This document shows positions 16,910 to 25,006 of a DNA stretch of 64,000 nt, one piece after another. Within the stretch, counting starts at the first letter, position 1. Each line of letters starts with the position of its first letter. Position numbers and translations under genes: made by a program. This DNA comes from Actinosynnema sp. ALI-1.44. GTDB taxonomy: Bacteria; Actinomycetota; Actinomycetes; Mycobacteriales; Pseudonocardiaceae. The stretch lies in the NCBI RefSeq assembly GCF_001984155.1, contig NZ_MTQO01000052.1, positions 496,001-560,000 on the forward strand. The letters are read 5' to 3'. The notes beneath the pieces were generated by a model. It had not been told where the DNA came from, ran no database searches, and worked only from the letters and a program-made list of their open reading frames with translations.

Positions 16910-17731
16910 ATGACGATTTTGGTAACCGGGGCGACCGGCAACGTGGGCCGGCCGCTCGTGGCGCAACTCCTGGCAGCGGGTCACAGCGTGCGCGCGCTGA
17001 CCCGAGACCCGGCCAGGGCGGACCTGCCGCGAGGAGCGGAGGTGGTCACCGGCGACCTCGCCGACGCGAGCACCCTGACCGGCGTGTTCACCGGTGTCAC
17101 AGCCGCGCACCTGATCAACTTCAACGGCAAGGACGGCTCACCGCTCACCAACGGCGACGAGATCGCGGCGCTCGCCGTCCAGGCCGGTACGCGGAAAGTG
17201 ACGGTCCTCAAAGGAGAACGGGACCGCAGCCCGCTGGAGGAGGCGGTGGACGCCGCCGGTCTGGAGTGGACAGCCCTCGCGCCCGGCGAGTTCATGTCCA
17301 ACGCCCTCGAGTGGGCCACGTCGATCCGCGCGGAAGGTGTTGTCAGGGAGGCGTTCGGGGACGTGCGCAGCGCGCTGGTGCACGACGCCGACATCGCGTC
17401 GGTCGCCGCGACCGTGCTGACCACGCCCGGCCACGGCGGGCGGCAGTACATGGTGACCGGACCGGAGGCGCTGACCCACGCCGAGAAGGTGCGGATCATC
17501 GGCTCGGTGCTCGGTACGGAGATCACCTACGTCGAACTGACGCGGGAGGAGGCCGTGCGGCGCTGGCAGGAACAAGGCTACCCGGAGGAGTTCATCGCGT
17601 TCTTCCTCGACCTGATGGACAACCCGGTGGAGGAAGCGCGCACCGTCCAGCCCACAGTGGAACAGGTCACGGGCGAACCGGCCCGCACGTTCGAGCAGTG
17701 GGTGCGGGAGAACGCCGCCGCGTTCCGCTGA
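16910..17731 (+). CDS. NmrA-like NAD(P)-binding oxidoreductase (atypical SDR)
   Basis: A 273-residue protein with a Rossmann fold. The dinucleotide motif TGATGNVGRPLV sits right at the N-terminus, followed by LTRDPAR, whose Arg fits NADP preference. The catalytic YxxxK of classical short-chain dehydrogenases is absent, as in NmrA/QOR2-type proteins that act as redox sensors or quinone reductases. The start at ATG 16910 is fixed by a leaderless -10 box; the frame extends upstream without signals. It is divergent from the AhpD-like gene, so a shared redox role is possible. Confidence 0.86.
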   Translation: MTILVTGATGNVGRPLVAQLLAAGHSVRALTRDPARADLPRGAEVVTGDLADASTLTGVFTGVTAAHLINFNGKDGSPLTNGDEIAALAVQAGTRKVTVLKGERDRSPLEEAVDAAGLEWTALAPGEFMSNALEWATSIRAEGVVREAFGDVRSALVHDADIASVAATVLTTPGHGGRQYMVTGPEALTHAEKVRIIGSVLGTEITYVELTREEAVRRWQEQGYPEEFIAFFLDLMDNPVEEARTVQPTVEQVTGEPARTFEQWVRENAAAFR

Positions 17732-17801
17732 TCGTTTCGTGGCCCCGGCGACTGGCCCACCCGAATGGCTCAGTGTCGCCGCCGTACTCCAGACTGGCGG
17801 C

Positions 17802-18176
17802 ATGAAAACGGTGCTGAACGTCATCTGGCTGGTCCTGTCCGGGTTCTGGATGGCGATCGGCTACGTCGTCGCCGGGGTCATCTGCTGCGTCTTCATCATC
17901 ACGATCCCGTTCGGGCTCGCGTCGTTCCGGATCGCCAACTACGCGCTCTGGCCGTTCGGCCGCACGATCGAACAGCGCCGCGAGGCCGGGGTCATGTCGG
18001 TCATCGGCAACGTCATCTGGATCATCGTCGCAGGCTGGTGGCTGGCGATCGGCCACATCGTCACGGGGCTGCTGCAGTGCGTCACGATCATCGGAATCCC
18101 GTTGGGAATAGCCAATTTCAAGATGATCCCGGTATCGCTGGTCCCGCTGGGTTCCGAGATCGTCCCGACCGACTGA
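17802..18176 (+). CDS. YccF domain-containing membrane protein
   Basis: A 124-residue membrane protein with two copies of the YccF motif. Each has a hydrophobic helix pair followed by a conserved ITIPFG or IIGIPLG turn: residues about 1-50 (VIWLVLSGFW to FRIANYALWPFG) and 63-115 (VIGNVIWIIVAGWW to NFKMIPVSLVPLG). YccF proteins are inner-membrane proteins of unknown function. Its 3' end overlaps the 3' end of the convergent DUF6191 gene by 59 bp. Confidence 0.9.
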   Translation: MKTVLNVIWLVLSGFWMAIGYVVAGVICCVFIITIPFGLASFRIANYALWPFGRTIEQRREAGVMSVIGNVIWIIVAGWWLAIGHIVTGLLQCVTIIGIPLGIANFKMIPVSLVPLGSEIVPTD

Positions 18177-18444
18177 CCGGCACGACGGCCGTGCCCGCGT
18201 CGAGATCGACACCCGACGGCGGCGCGCCCTGCGCGTCCTGCTCGCGCATCATCGAGACCGTGTCGCGGTGGTCGAGCTCGATCCGTTTCGTGCCGTAGAA
18301 CATCGCGGTGACCTCGTTGACGTACGTCTCCGCGAGTGGCGTTCCGGTTTGTTTGCGCCGCTTGACCCGAACGAGCTCCCATGAACCCACGAGTATCAGC
18401 AGCACGACCGCGGCCGGGCCGGTCAACGCCAACGCTGTCTCCAC
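18118..18444 (-). CDS. DUF6191 domain-containing membrane protein
   Basis: A 108-residue protein with one N-terminal membrane helix (TGPAAVVLLILVGSWELV) and a basic cytosolic segment (RVKRRKQ). A charged motif follows, running through YVNEVTAMFYGTKRIELDHR, then MMREQDAQGAPPSGVDLD and GTAVV. The ending with a Met-Arg-acidic stretch, GAPP and VDLD is the DUF6191 signature seen in actinobacterial proteins. The GTG start at 18444 precedes the helix; the reading frame is open much further upstream, where it only shadows mobA. Function unknown. Confidence 0.6.
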   Translation of the reverse strand: METALALTGPAAVVLLILVGSWELVRVKRRKQTGTPLAETYVNEVTAMFYGTKRIELDHRDTVSMMREQDAQGAPPSGVDLDAGTAVVPVSRSGRSRNPAGPAIPGSS

Positions 18445-18485
18445 AGTGGGCCAACGACACGCGGGGCACGGTCGTTCCCCGCGCC

Positions 18486-18491
18486 TATGAT
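18486..18491 (+). promoter_or_regulatory. Leaderless -10 box of mobA
   Basis: TATGAT, seven bases (CTCCGCC), then GTG 18499. It fixes the start four codons inside the longest reading. Confidence 0.6.
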
Positions 18492-18498
18492 CTCCGCC

Positions 18499-19281
18499 GT
18501 GAGTACAGCGAACGCGGTTCTGGCAGGCGTGGTTCTGGCAGGCGGGCGTTCCACGCGGATGGGGCGCGCCAAGGCGGATCTCGCTTGGCACGGCTCGACG
18601 TTCCTGTACCGCACGAGCGCATTGCTGCGCCGCACCGTGGACGGCCCGGTCGTCGTGGTCGCCGCACCGGGGCAGGACCTGCCGGATCTGCCCGCGGGGG
18701 TCGAGGTCGCCGTGGACCCGGTGGAGGGCCTCGGCCCGATGCAGGGCGTGGCGGTCGGTCTGGCGAGCGTCGCCGACCGGGTGGAGTCCGCGTTCGTGTG
18801 CTCCACGGACATGCCCTTCCTGCATCCCGCGTACATCCGGCGTGTCATGCGCGCGTTGGCCGAGACCGGGGCGGACATGGTGCTGCCGTGGGTGAACGGG
18901 CACCGGCAGCCGCTGGCGACGGGGTACCGGACCGCGCTGCACCCGTTGATCACCAGGTTGGTCGGCGAAGGGGACCTGCGGCCGGGGATGTTGCCGAAGC
19001 ACTGCGTCGTGGCCCGGCTCGACGACGAGATCCTGCTGCGGGACGAAGATCTGCGACGGTTGGATCCCCGGCTGGATTCGGTGGTGAACGTGAACACGCC
19101 GGAGGACTACGCCGACGCCTTGGCCCGTGCGCTCCCGGAAATCACCGTCAACGGGCACGCCGTACGCGCGGCGACGCTGGGCCGCGCGGCAACCTCGGTT
19201 GTGCTCAACGGCGCCGACGTTTCCCCCGACCCTCGCCTGCCACTGGTCACGGGCGATTCGGTGACGGTGCTCGAGGACTGA
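18499..19281 (+). CDS. mobA: Molybdenum cofactor guanylyltransferase with C-terminal extension
   Basis: MobA transfers GMP from GTP to molybdopterin to make the guanine dinucleotide cofactor. The nucleotide-binding opening VVLAGGRSTRMGRAKADL is the classical LAGGxSxRMGxxK loop, and VCSTDMPFLHP carries the Mg-binding aspartate. The usual MobA ends near residue 205 (VNVNTPEDYADAL). Here about 50 more residues follow (ITVNGHAVRA to VTGDSVTVLED), whose VNG start and GD-V-VL end resemble a small beta-grasp (MoaD/ThiS-like) domain without the terminal Gly-Gly. Leaderless GTG start. No other molybdenum-cofactor gene is close by. Confidence 0.85.
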   Translation: MSTANAVLAGVVLAGGRSTRMGRAKADLAWHGSTFLYRTSALLRRTVDGPVVVVAAPGQDLPDLPAGVEVAVDPVEGLGPMQGVAVGLASVADRVESAFVCSTDMPFLHPAYIRRVMRALAETGADMVLPWVNGHRQPLATGYRTALHPLITRLVGEGDLRPGMLPKHCVVARLDDEILLRDEDLRRLDPRLDSVVNVNTPEDYADALARALPEITVNGHAVRAATLGRAATSVVLNGADVSPDPRLPLVTGDSVTVLED

Positions 19282-19349
19282 GTCAGCCGACCCGTTCGAC
19301 GCAGAAATCTCACCAGTGGAGGAATAACCCGAAAGGGGGAAATCTGGGG

Positions 19350-19378
19350 TTGTGGCCCCGTCACGACGTGCCTAGAGT
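19350..19378 (+). promoter_or_regulatory. Sigma-70-type promoter of the SsuA-like lipoprotein gene
   Basis: TTGTGG (19350-19355), a 17-bp spacer and TAGAGT (19373-19378), giving a leader of about 55 nt before ATG 19440. Confidence 0.5.
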
Positions 19379-19439
19379 GACCGGTCGTACCCCCGGTGTA
19401 ACCCATCCGGGCTAACCCCATTTAGGTTCAGGAGCGGCA

Positions 19440-20450
19440 ATGGTGCGACGCCCCACGGTGTTGCTGGCGATCGTGGCGACCGTACTCGCGACACTGTCCG
19501 GCTGCGGACTGCTCGGCGGCTCGTCCGGTGACGACGCAGGCCCGACGGACAAGGTCGAGAAGTCCAAGATCCGGCTCGGCCTGCTGCCCGTCGTCGACGT
19601 GGCCTCGGTACACCTGGCGATCCAGGAGGGTTACTTCAAGCAGGAGGGTCTCGACGTCGACCTGATCAACATCCAGGGCGCCGGTGCCGCGATCCCCAGC
19701 CTGGTCAGCGACAACGCCAGCTACGACATCGTCTTCGGCAACTACGTCTCGTTCTTCAACTCGCAGGCCAAGGGCATCGCGCAGAAGGTCGAGGGGCTGA
19801 AGTTCGTGGCCGACGGCTACGTCGCCAAGCCCAACACGTGGATGGTGCTGGCGGGCAAGGACTCGGCGGCGAAGAAGATCACCGACCTGCCCGGCAAGAA
19901 GATCGCGGTGACCACGAAGCAGAGCCTGGCGGAGGTGAGCATCCGCTCGGTGCTCAAGGTCAACGGCGTGGACGCCACCCAGGTGACCTTCATCGAGATG
20001 CCGTACACCGACATGGGCGCGGCGCTGTCGGCCAACCGAGTGGACGCGGCACTCCTCGCGGAGCCGTTCATCACCCAGGCCGGCAAGGACTACGGGGCCG
20101 TGCAGCTGTTCGACGCGGCATCCGGCCCGACCGCCGACCTGCCGATCGCGGGCTACGGCACGACCGGCAAGTTCGCCAGGGAGAACCCGAAGACGATCGC
20201 GGCCTTCCAGCGCGCCTTCGCCAAGGGTCAGGAAGCCGCGGGCACGGACCGCTCGAAGGTGGAGAAGCTGCTGCCGGGCTACGCCAAGATCGACCCGCAA
20301 ACCGCGGCACTGGTCAACCTCGGCGGCTTCCCCTCGCGACTGGAGTCGACCAGGTTGCAGCGCATCCCCGACCTGATGCTCGAGTTCGGCATGCTCAAGG
20401 AGCGCATCGAGGCGAGTTCGATGATCCTGTCGGGTTCCCCGACCGGCTGA
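19440..20450 (+). CDS. Orphan ABC transporter substrate-binding lipoprotein (SsuA/THI5-like)
   Basis: A 336-residue extracellular binding protein of the nitrate/sulfonate/taurine (NMT1/SsuA) class. The lipoprotein signal ends LATLSGC. The mature part starts KIRLGLLPVVDVASVHLAIQ, and EGYFKQEGLDVDL is the family's conserved loop. AGGAG sits 8 nt before the ATG. No ATPase or permease gene is adjacent, so it must work with distant components. It resembles the minus-strand protein at 26084-27079 along its whole length, for example LPGKKIAVTTKQSLAE versus VAGKKVAVTAKGTLAE. The ligand is unknown. Confidence 0.88.
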   Translation: MVRRPTVLLAIVATVLATLSGCGLLGGSSGDDAGPTDKVEKSKIRLGLLPVVDVASVHLAIQEGYFKQEGLDVDLINIQGAGAAIPSLVSDNASYDIVFGNYVSFFNSQAKGIAQKVEGLKFVADGYVAKPNTWMVLAGKDSAAKKITDLPGKKIAVTTKQSLAEVSIRSVLKVNGVDATQVTFIEMPYTDMGAALSANRVDAALLAEPFITQAGKDYGAVQLFDAASGPTADLPIAGYGTTGKFARENPKTIAAFQRAFAKGQEAAGTDRSKVEKLLPGYAKIDPQTAALVNLGGFPSRLESTRLQRIPDLMLEFGMLKERIEASSMILSGSPTG

Positions 20451-20468
20451 CACGGCTCTTTCGATTCA

Positions 20469-20501
20469 CCCCGCCATGGCTGCTTGCCCGCCATGGCGGG
20501 G
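20469..20501 (+). terminator. Hairpin terminator after the SsuA-like gene
   Basis: CCCCGCCATGGC (20469-20480) and its perfect complement (20490-20501) with a 9-nt loop, followed by TTTGG, 19 bp after the stop codon. Confidence 0.75.
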
Positions 20502-20517
20502 TTTGGTGCGTTCCTGA

Positions 20518-20574
20518 TATGTTCAGCGCATGGTTGTAGCTGGTTCGGTGGTATGGCGCGGTCCGTCCGAGTAG
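20518..20574 (+). other. Leaderless short open frame upstream of the methyltransferase
   Basis: TATGTT (20518-20523), six bases, then an ATG at 20530 opening a 14-codon frame (MVVAGSVVWRGPSE) that stops at 20574. The box-to-ATG spacing matches the leaderless genes of this window. The frame may be a leader peptide or the broken 5' end of the downstream methyltransferase. Confidence 0.35.
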
Positions 20575-20658
20575 ACGGCCCGTTCATCCCCCATCGAATC
20601 GAGCCGTCTTCGGACGGCAGCACGCTTCCCTGACCGCCGAGGACGGCTCCCACTGGCT

Positions 20659-21681
20659 TTGGGAGTCCAGGTGGAGTCCACCGTTGTCATCGGCGACGAG
20701 TCGACAGCCGACCACGCACTGAAACTGGCCAGGCAAGGCCGGATCCTGGTGTGGCGTGGTGATTACCGCAACGCTGTGCAGTTGCTCGCCGCCATGCGGC
20801 GCAGAGTCGGCAAGGTCCGGCGTGGTTCCAGTCCGGCGGACACGTTCCGCCGCTACCGTGCCGCCGCCGCGCGCCGGGCGCGGCTGCTCGGTCAGGTCCA
20901 GGTCGACGTCGGTCCCGGTTATGCGCTTGAGCTTCCGCACGCGCCCGACGTCGCCGAAGCGTGCACGTTGGCGTTCGGCCCGTCGACTGGGCGGATGCCG
21001 TTGACTGACATCATGGGTGCGCTCGGGGCGCATCGGTGGCGGGTCCGGGGCGTCCACGTACCGGCGCTCGGCGCGAGGATCCATCCGCACTACGGTGTTT
21101 TCGCGCCCACCCGGCACGAGTACGTCGATCTCGTCGGGTCCATGCCGTGGCCCGGTCCGTCGAAGGTGTTCGACGTCGGCACGGGGACCGGTGTGCTGGC
21201 GGCCCTTCTGGCTCAGCGGGGCGCCGATGACGTTGTCGCCGTTGACATCGAGCCGCGGGCAGTCGAGTGTGCCCGTGCCAACGTCGACAGGCTCGGGCTG
21301 GCGGCGAGCATCCGGGTCGGGCAGCGGGACCTCTTTCCCGCCGGAACCGCGGACCTCATCGTGTGCAACCCGCCGTGGTTGCCCTCTGCGGTGTCGTCAC
21401 CGCTGGACACGGCGGTCTACGACCCGGGCTCACGGATGCTGCGCGGGTTCCTCCGGGGCGTGGCCGGGCACCTGACCGCCGACGGGGAGGCGTGGCTGAT
21501 CGTCTCCGACCTCGCCGAACGGCTCGGGTTGCGTGCGCCGACGCGGACGTTGATCACCGGCGCTGGCTTGGTCGTGCGTGACCGCATGGACGTCCGTCCC
21601 CGGCACAGGACGCGCAAGGACGACCCGCTCGCCGAGTACCGGGCAGCCGAGGTCACGTCGCTCTGGCGGATCACCCGTTAG
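20659..21681 (+). CDS. Class I SAM-dependent methyltransferase, possibly frameshifted at its 5' end
   Basis: The main part is a SAM-binding Rossmann methyltransferase: VFDVGTGTGVLAALLAQRGA (motif I), VVAVDIEPRA (motif II) and VCNPPWLPS (an N-P-P-W motif typical of methylation of a planar amide or amine). The preceding TADHALKLARQGRILVWRGD and ARIHPHYGVFAPTRHEYVDL belong to a conserved bacterial methyltransferase family. No good start exists: TTG 20659 lacks a ribosome site. Upstream codons in another frame read LTAEDGSHWLWESRW, which resembles the family's N-terminal strand. A frameshift near 20660-20680, between the two GGAGTCCA repeats, would explain this. The substrate is unknown. Confidence 0.72.
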   Translation: MGVQVESTVVIGDESTADHALKLARQGRILVWRGDYRNAVQLLAAMRRRVGKVRRGSSPADTFRRYRAAAARRARLLGQVQVDVGPGYALELPHAPDVAEACTLAFGPSTGRMPLTDIMGALGAHRWRVRGVHVPALGARIHPHYGVFAPTRHEYVDLVGSMPWPGPSKVFDVGTGTGVLAALLAQRGADDVVAVDIEPRAVECARANVDRLGLAASIRVGQRDLFPAGTADLIVCNPPWLPSAVSSPLDTAVYDPGSRMLRGFLRGVAGHLTADGEAWLIVSDLAERLGLRAPTRTLITGAGLVVRDRMDVRPRHRTRKDDPLAEYRAAEVTSLWRITR

Positions 21682-21809
21682 GACCGGCCGAGGTTTAACA
21701 GGACGAGCAGTGGGGAACGAGGAACCCCAAAGGTGAGGCACTCCGCCCGTACGGTTGGGAGTGACGTGCGGGCGAGGCCAGGAACCGGCACGCCCAGGAA
21801 GGGCTACCG

Positions 21810-22763
21810 GTGGACCACGACCAACCCGCGGTACCCGGCCTGGACGGTCCTGTCCCGGCGAACCAGGACGGCGACTCGCCTGTCCGGAGAACATCCCCGA
21901 TGACACGCGCGCAGTTGACGGCGGCCCTGGCCGCGGCCCAGCAGGAGCTCAAGGAGCTCAAGCACGAGTTGGCCGAGACCAACAGCGGCGTCGTGGCGAT
22001 GTACGTGGAACTGGAGAAACGCGACGAGCAGCTGCGCCGCTCACACGCGGTGATCTTCCGTCAGCTCGAGGACGCGCTACGACCGCAGCCGCCGACGGTG
22101 CCGGGTGTCGGCCTCTCCGTGCACTACTCCCCTGCCGACGCCGACGCGCCGACCGGCGGTGACCTGTTCGACTGGTTCGTGTTGCCGGACGGCACGCTGC
22201 ACATCACAGTCGTCGACGCGGTCGGGCACGGCGTCGCCAGCACTCGTGACGCGCTGGACGTGACACACGCGATCCGCACGCTGGCGTTGGAGGGTCACCC
22301 CCTGGCGCAGCTCATCGGCCGTGCCGCGGAAACGCTGGGCCGGGTCTTCCCGCGGCTGATGGCCACCGCGCTGGTGGCCAGGATCGATCCGGCCACCGGT
22401 CGGTTCCACCTCGCCAACGGCGGTCACCCGCCCGCGTTGCTGCTGCGGCGCGGCGCGGCTTCCTACATCGAGATCGACGGGCGCGGTGTGGGTTTCCCGT
22501 TGCCCGGCAGCGCCGTGGTGTACACCGGCCACCTGGAGACCGGTGACACGTTGCTGCTGTACACCGACGGGCTGACCGAGGGCCACGGCTCGATCATCGA
22601 CGGTGAGCAACGCCTGTCGGCGTCCGCGCTCCGCAACAGCGGCCCTGACCTCGACGCCATGACGTCCGCGATCGTGGCCGACATCCACGACGGGCGGCGG
22701 TACGCGGACGACACGCTGCTCATCGGCGTCCGATATGGACGTCACACGGCCGAGCACGCGTGA
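21810..22763 (+). CDS. PP2C-family protein phosphatase (SpoIIE/RsbU type)
   Basis: A 317-residue cytosolic serine phosphatase of the SpoIIE/RsbU class. These enzymes dephosphorylate anti-anti-sigma factors in partner-switching control. An N-terminal coiled coil (about residues 32-80, LTAALAAAQQELKELKHELA) is followed by the metal-binding PP2C core: GGDLFDW, TLHITVVDAVGHGVAS with the conserved D-x-x-GHG, GGHPPALL, LLLYTDGLTE and YADDTLLIGVR. All four acidic metal positions are kept. The coiled coil is likely where a sensor partner docks. It begins at GTG 21810 with AGGAAGGG upstream. No anti-sigma or anti-anti-sigma gene is adjacent. Confidence 0.88.
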   Translation: MDHDQPAVPGLDGPVPANQDGDSPVRRTSPMTRAQLTAALAAAQQELKELKHELAETNSGVVAMYVELEKRDEQLRRSHAVIFRQLEDALRPQPPTVPGVGLSVHYSPADADAPTGGDLFDWFVLPDGTLHITVVDAVGHGVASTRDALDVTHAIRTLALEGHPLAQLIGRAAETLGRVFPRLMATALVARIDPATGRFHLANGGHPPALLLRRGAASYIEIDGRGVGFPLPGSAVVYTGHLETGDTLLLYTDGLTEGHGSIIDGEQRLSASALRNSGPDLDAMTSAIVADIHDGRRYADDTLLIGVRYGRHTAEHA

Positions 22764-23018
22764 TCGGTTGACCACTCTCGGTCGAACCAGCCGCCACCAG
22801 TACACTCCACGGTGACCGGCGCCACATCCGTCTACATAGGAACTCTTACCAGAAATGCCGCTCTGGCGCCAATTCCCGGCCTGGGCGTCCGGTGGGTGGT
22901 ATGAATTGGCGTCCGGCGCCCGGGGTGGGGACAGTGACGGCCGGACTCGGCGGTCGACCACCGCCGGGCCGATCCGCCCAGGGGACAGCCCAGGAGAAAG
23001 CACAGGGGAAAGGCAGCC
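22764..23018 (+). promoter_or_regulatory. Structured leader upstream of metQNI (candidate regulatory RNA)
   Basis: The 255-bp gap before metQ holds a TACACT -10 candidate near 22800. It then has two hairpins: CCAGA/TCTGG (22849-22853/22862-22866), and GGCGCCAATTC (22865-22875) pairing with GAATTGGCGTC (22903-22913, one mismatch). GGCGTCCGG occurs twice. The S-box and SAM-IV core GGCAACC is not present. A regulatory role is inferred from length and pairing only. Confidence 0.3.
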
Positions 23019-23972
23019 ATGTCGGAGCAGAGTTCTTCTCCAGAGAGCACACCACTCGGCCTTCCGGAGAAGCCGAAGCGCAACCGCGGCCTGGTGATCG
23101 GGATCGCCGTCGTCGTTGTCGTGGCGGTCGCCGCGGTGGTGGTGTTCCTCACCACACGGGGATCCGACACCGCCGAAGGCCGCACCACGGTCCGGATCGG
23201 AACGACGGAGGCCAGCTCGTCGTACTGGCCCGTGTTCAAGGATCTGGCCGCACAGCAGAACATCGACCTGCAGGTGGTCAACTTCAGCGACTACACGCAG
23301 GCCAACCCGGCGCTGTCGCAGAACCGCATCGACCTGAACCTGTTCCAGCACCTGCTGTTCCTCACCAACTACAACGTGGCGAACAACGACACGCTGACGC
23401 CGATCACGTCCACCTACATCGTGCCGCTGTCGCTGTACTCGCGTAAGCACAACGCCGTCGCCGACATCCCGGCAGGCGGGACGATCGCGATCCCGAACGA
23501 CGCCACCAACCAGGCGCGGGCGCTGCTGGTGCTGCAACGGGCCAAGCTGATCACGCTCAAGGGCGGCGGGAACGTGCTGTCCACGCCCGCCGAGATCGAC
23601 AAGGCCGCCTCCAAGGTCAACGTGACGCCGGTGGACGCCGCGCAGACGGTGGCGTCGCTGCCGTCGGTCGACGGTTCGGTCGTGAACAACAACTTCGCGC
23701 TCAACGGTGGCCTCGACCCGTCGAAGGCGCTGTTCTCCGACGACCCCGCCGACCCGTCTGCCGAGCCGTACATCAACGCGATCGTCGCCCGCGCCGCCGA
23801 CAAGGACAACCCGGTCTACGCCAAGGTCGTGCAGGTTTTCAAGGACCCGCGGGTGACTGACAAGGTCAAGGCCGAGTCGAAGAACACCGCGGTGCTGGTC
23901 AACCGGCCCGCCGCCGACCTGGCCGCGATCACCGCCCGGCTGTCCCAGACGATCCGCGCCGGCCGGTCGTGA
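23019..23972 (+). CDS. metQ: MetQ/NlpA-family methionine-binding protein with membrane anchor
   Basis: A 317-residue D-/L-methionine-binding component of the MetNIQ importer. The ligand domain begins TTVRIGTTEASSSYWPVFKD and includes NRIDLNLFQHLLFL, AIPNDATNQARALLVLQRAK and NNNFALNGGLDP, all typical of NlpA lipoproteins. Unlike most family members it has no lipobox cysteine. It has a charged cytosolic stretch (PEKPKRNRG) and one transmembrane helix (about 24-46, GLVIGIAVVVVVAVAAVVVF), so it is tethered rather than lipidated. GGAAAGG precedes the ATG. It overlaps metN by a GTGA. Confidence 0.88.
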   Translation: MSEQSSSPESTPLGLPEKPKRNRGLVIGIAVVVVVAVAAVVVFLTTRGSDTAEGRTTVRIGTTEASSSYWPVFKDLAAQQNIDLQVVNFSDYTQANPALSQNRIDLNLFQHLLFLTNYNVANNDTLTPITSTYIVPLSLYSRKHNAVADIPAGGTIAIPNDATNQARALLVLQRAKLITLKGGGNVLSTPAEIDKAASKVNVTPVDAAQTVASLPSVDGSVVNNNFALNGGLDPSKALFSDDPADPSAEPYINAIVARAADKDNPVYAKVVQVFKDPRVTDKVKAESKNTAVLVNRPAADLAAITARLSQTIRAGRS

Positions 23973-25006
23973 GCACTCCGCTGATCGAGTTCCGGGGCGC
24001 GGGCAAGACGTTCGGCACCGGGGGCAGATCCGGGGGCAAAGCCGTGACCGCGCTCGACGGCATCGACCTGAGCATCGAGGCCGGTGAGATCTACGCGGTC
24101 ATCGGCCACTCCGGCGCGGGCAAGAGCACCCTCGTCCGGCTGATCAACGCACTGGAACGGGCCACGTCCGGATCGGTGCTGGTGGACGGCGTGGACATCA
24201 CCGCGCTGCCGGAACGGCGGCTGCGGGAGATCCGGCTGGGCATCGGCATGGTGTTCCAGCAGTTCAACCTGATGCGCTCGCGCACGGTGTTCGGCAACGT
24301 CGCGTACCCGCTGAAGATCGCGGGCTGGGCGAAGGCCGACCGGGAGAAGCGGGTCGCGGAACTGCTGAACTTCGTCGGGATCGCCGACAAGGCGTGGCAG
24401 TACCCGGACCAGCTGTCCGGCGGGCAGAAGCAGCGCGTGGGCATCGCCCGCGCGCTGGCGACGAACCCGAAGATCCTGCTCGCCGACGAGTCGACGAGCG
24501 CGCTCGACCCGGAGACCACCGGTGAGGTCCTGCGCCTGCTCAAGCGGGTGAACAGCGAGTTCGGCGTGACGATCGTGGTGATCACGCACGAGATGGAGGT
24601 GGTCCGCGAGATCGCCGACCGGGTCGCGGTTCTCAAGGACGGCAAGGTGATCGAGCACGGGCCGGTGCGCACGGTCTTCGCCTCGCCGCAGGAGCCGACC
24701 ACGCAGCGGTTCGTGGAGACCGTGTTGCGGGCGCGGCCGGATGACGACGACCTGTCCCGCATCCGGGAACGCCACCCGGGCCGCCTGGTGATCGCCAAGA
24801 TCAGCGACGACAGGCGGATCGGATCGGTGCTGTCCGAGGCGAGCAGCCGCTACGACGTGCGCTTCGAGGTCGTGCACGGCGGCGTGAAGGAACTGGGCAG
24901 CACGTCGTTCGGCAGCCTCACGCTCGAGCTGATCGGCGCGGACTCCGCGGTGGACAGGCTGATCGCCGACCTGCGGACCACCACGGATGTCGAGGAACTG
25001 GTCTGA
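23969..25006 (+). CDS. metN: Methionine ABC transporter ATP-binding protein
   Basis: A 345-residue ATPase of the MetN family, energising methionine uptake. It contains Walker A GHSGAGKST, Q-loop FQQFNLMRSRTV, signature LSGGQKQR, Walker B ILLADEST and the H-loop ITHEM. After residue 250 comes the NIL (ACT-like) domain (RLVIAKISDDRRIGSVLSEA onward) that binds methionine in MetN proteins and shuts the transporter when internal methionine is high. The start is GTG in the stop codon of metQ, and it ends in a TGATG shared with metI. This completes the metQ-metN-metI order. Confidence 0.94.
   Translation: MSTPLIEFRGAGKTFGTGGRSGGKAVTALDGIDLSIEAGEIYAVIGHSGAGKSTLVRLINALERATSGSVLVDGVDITALPERRLREIRLGIGMVFQQFNLMRSRTVFGNVAYPLKIAGWAKADREKRVAELLNFVGIADKAWQYPDQLSGGQKQRVGIARALATNPKILLADESTSALDPETTGEVLRLLKRVNSEFGVTIVVITHEMEVVREIADRVAVLKDGKVIEHGPVRTVFASPQEPTTQRFVETVLRARPDDDDLSRIRERHPGRLVIAKISDDRRIGSVLSEASSRYDVRFEVVHGGVKELGSTSFGSLTLELIGADSAVDRLIADLRTTTDVEELV

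Noticed and set aside
22764-23018. S-box or SAM-IV riboswitch before metQ
   Set aside because: The conserved core GGCAACC and flanking helices are missing; only generic hairpins are seen.
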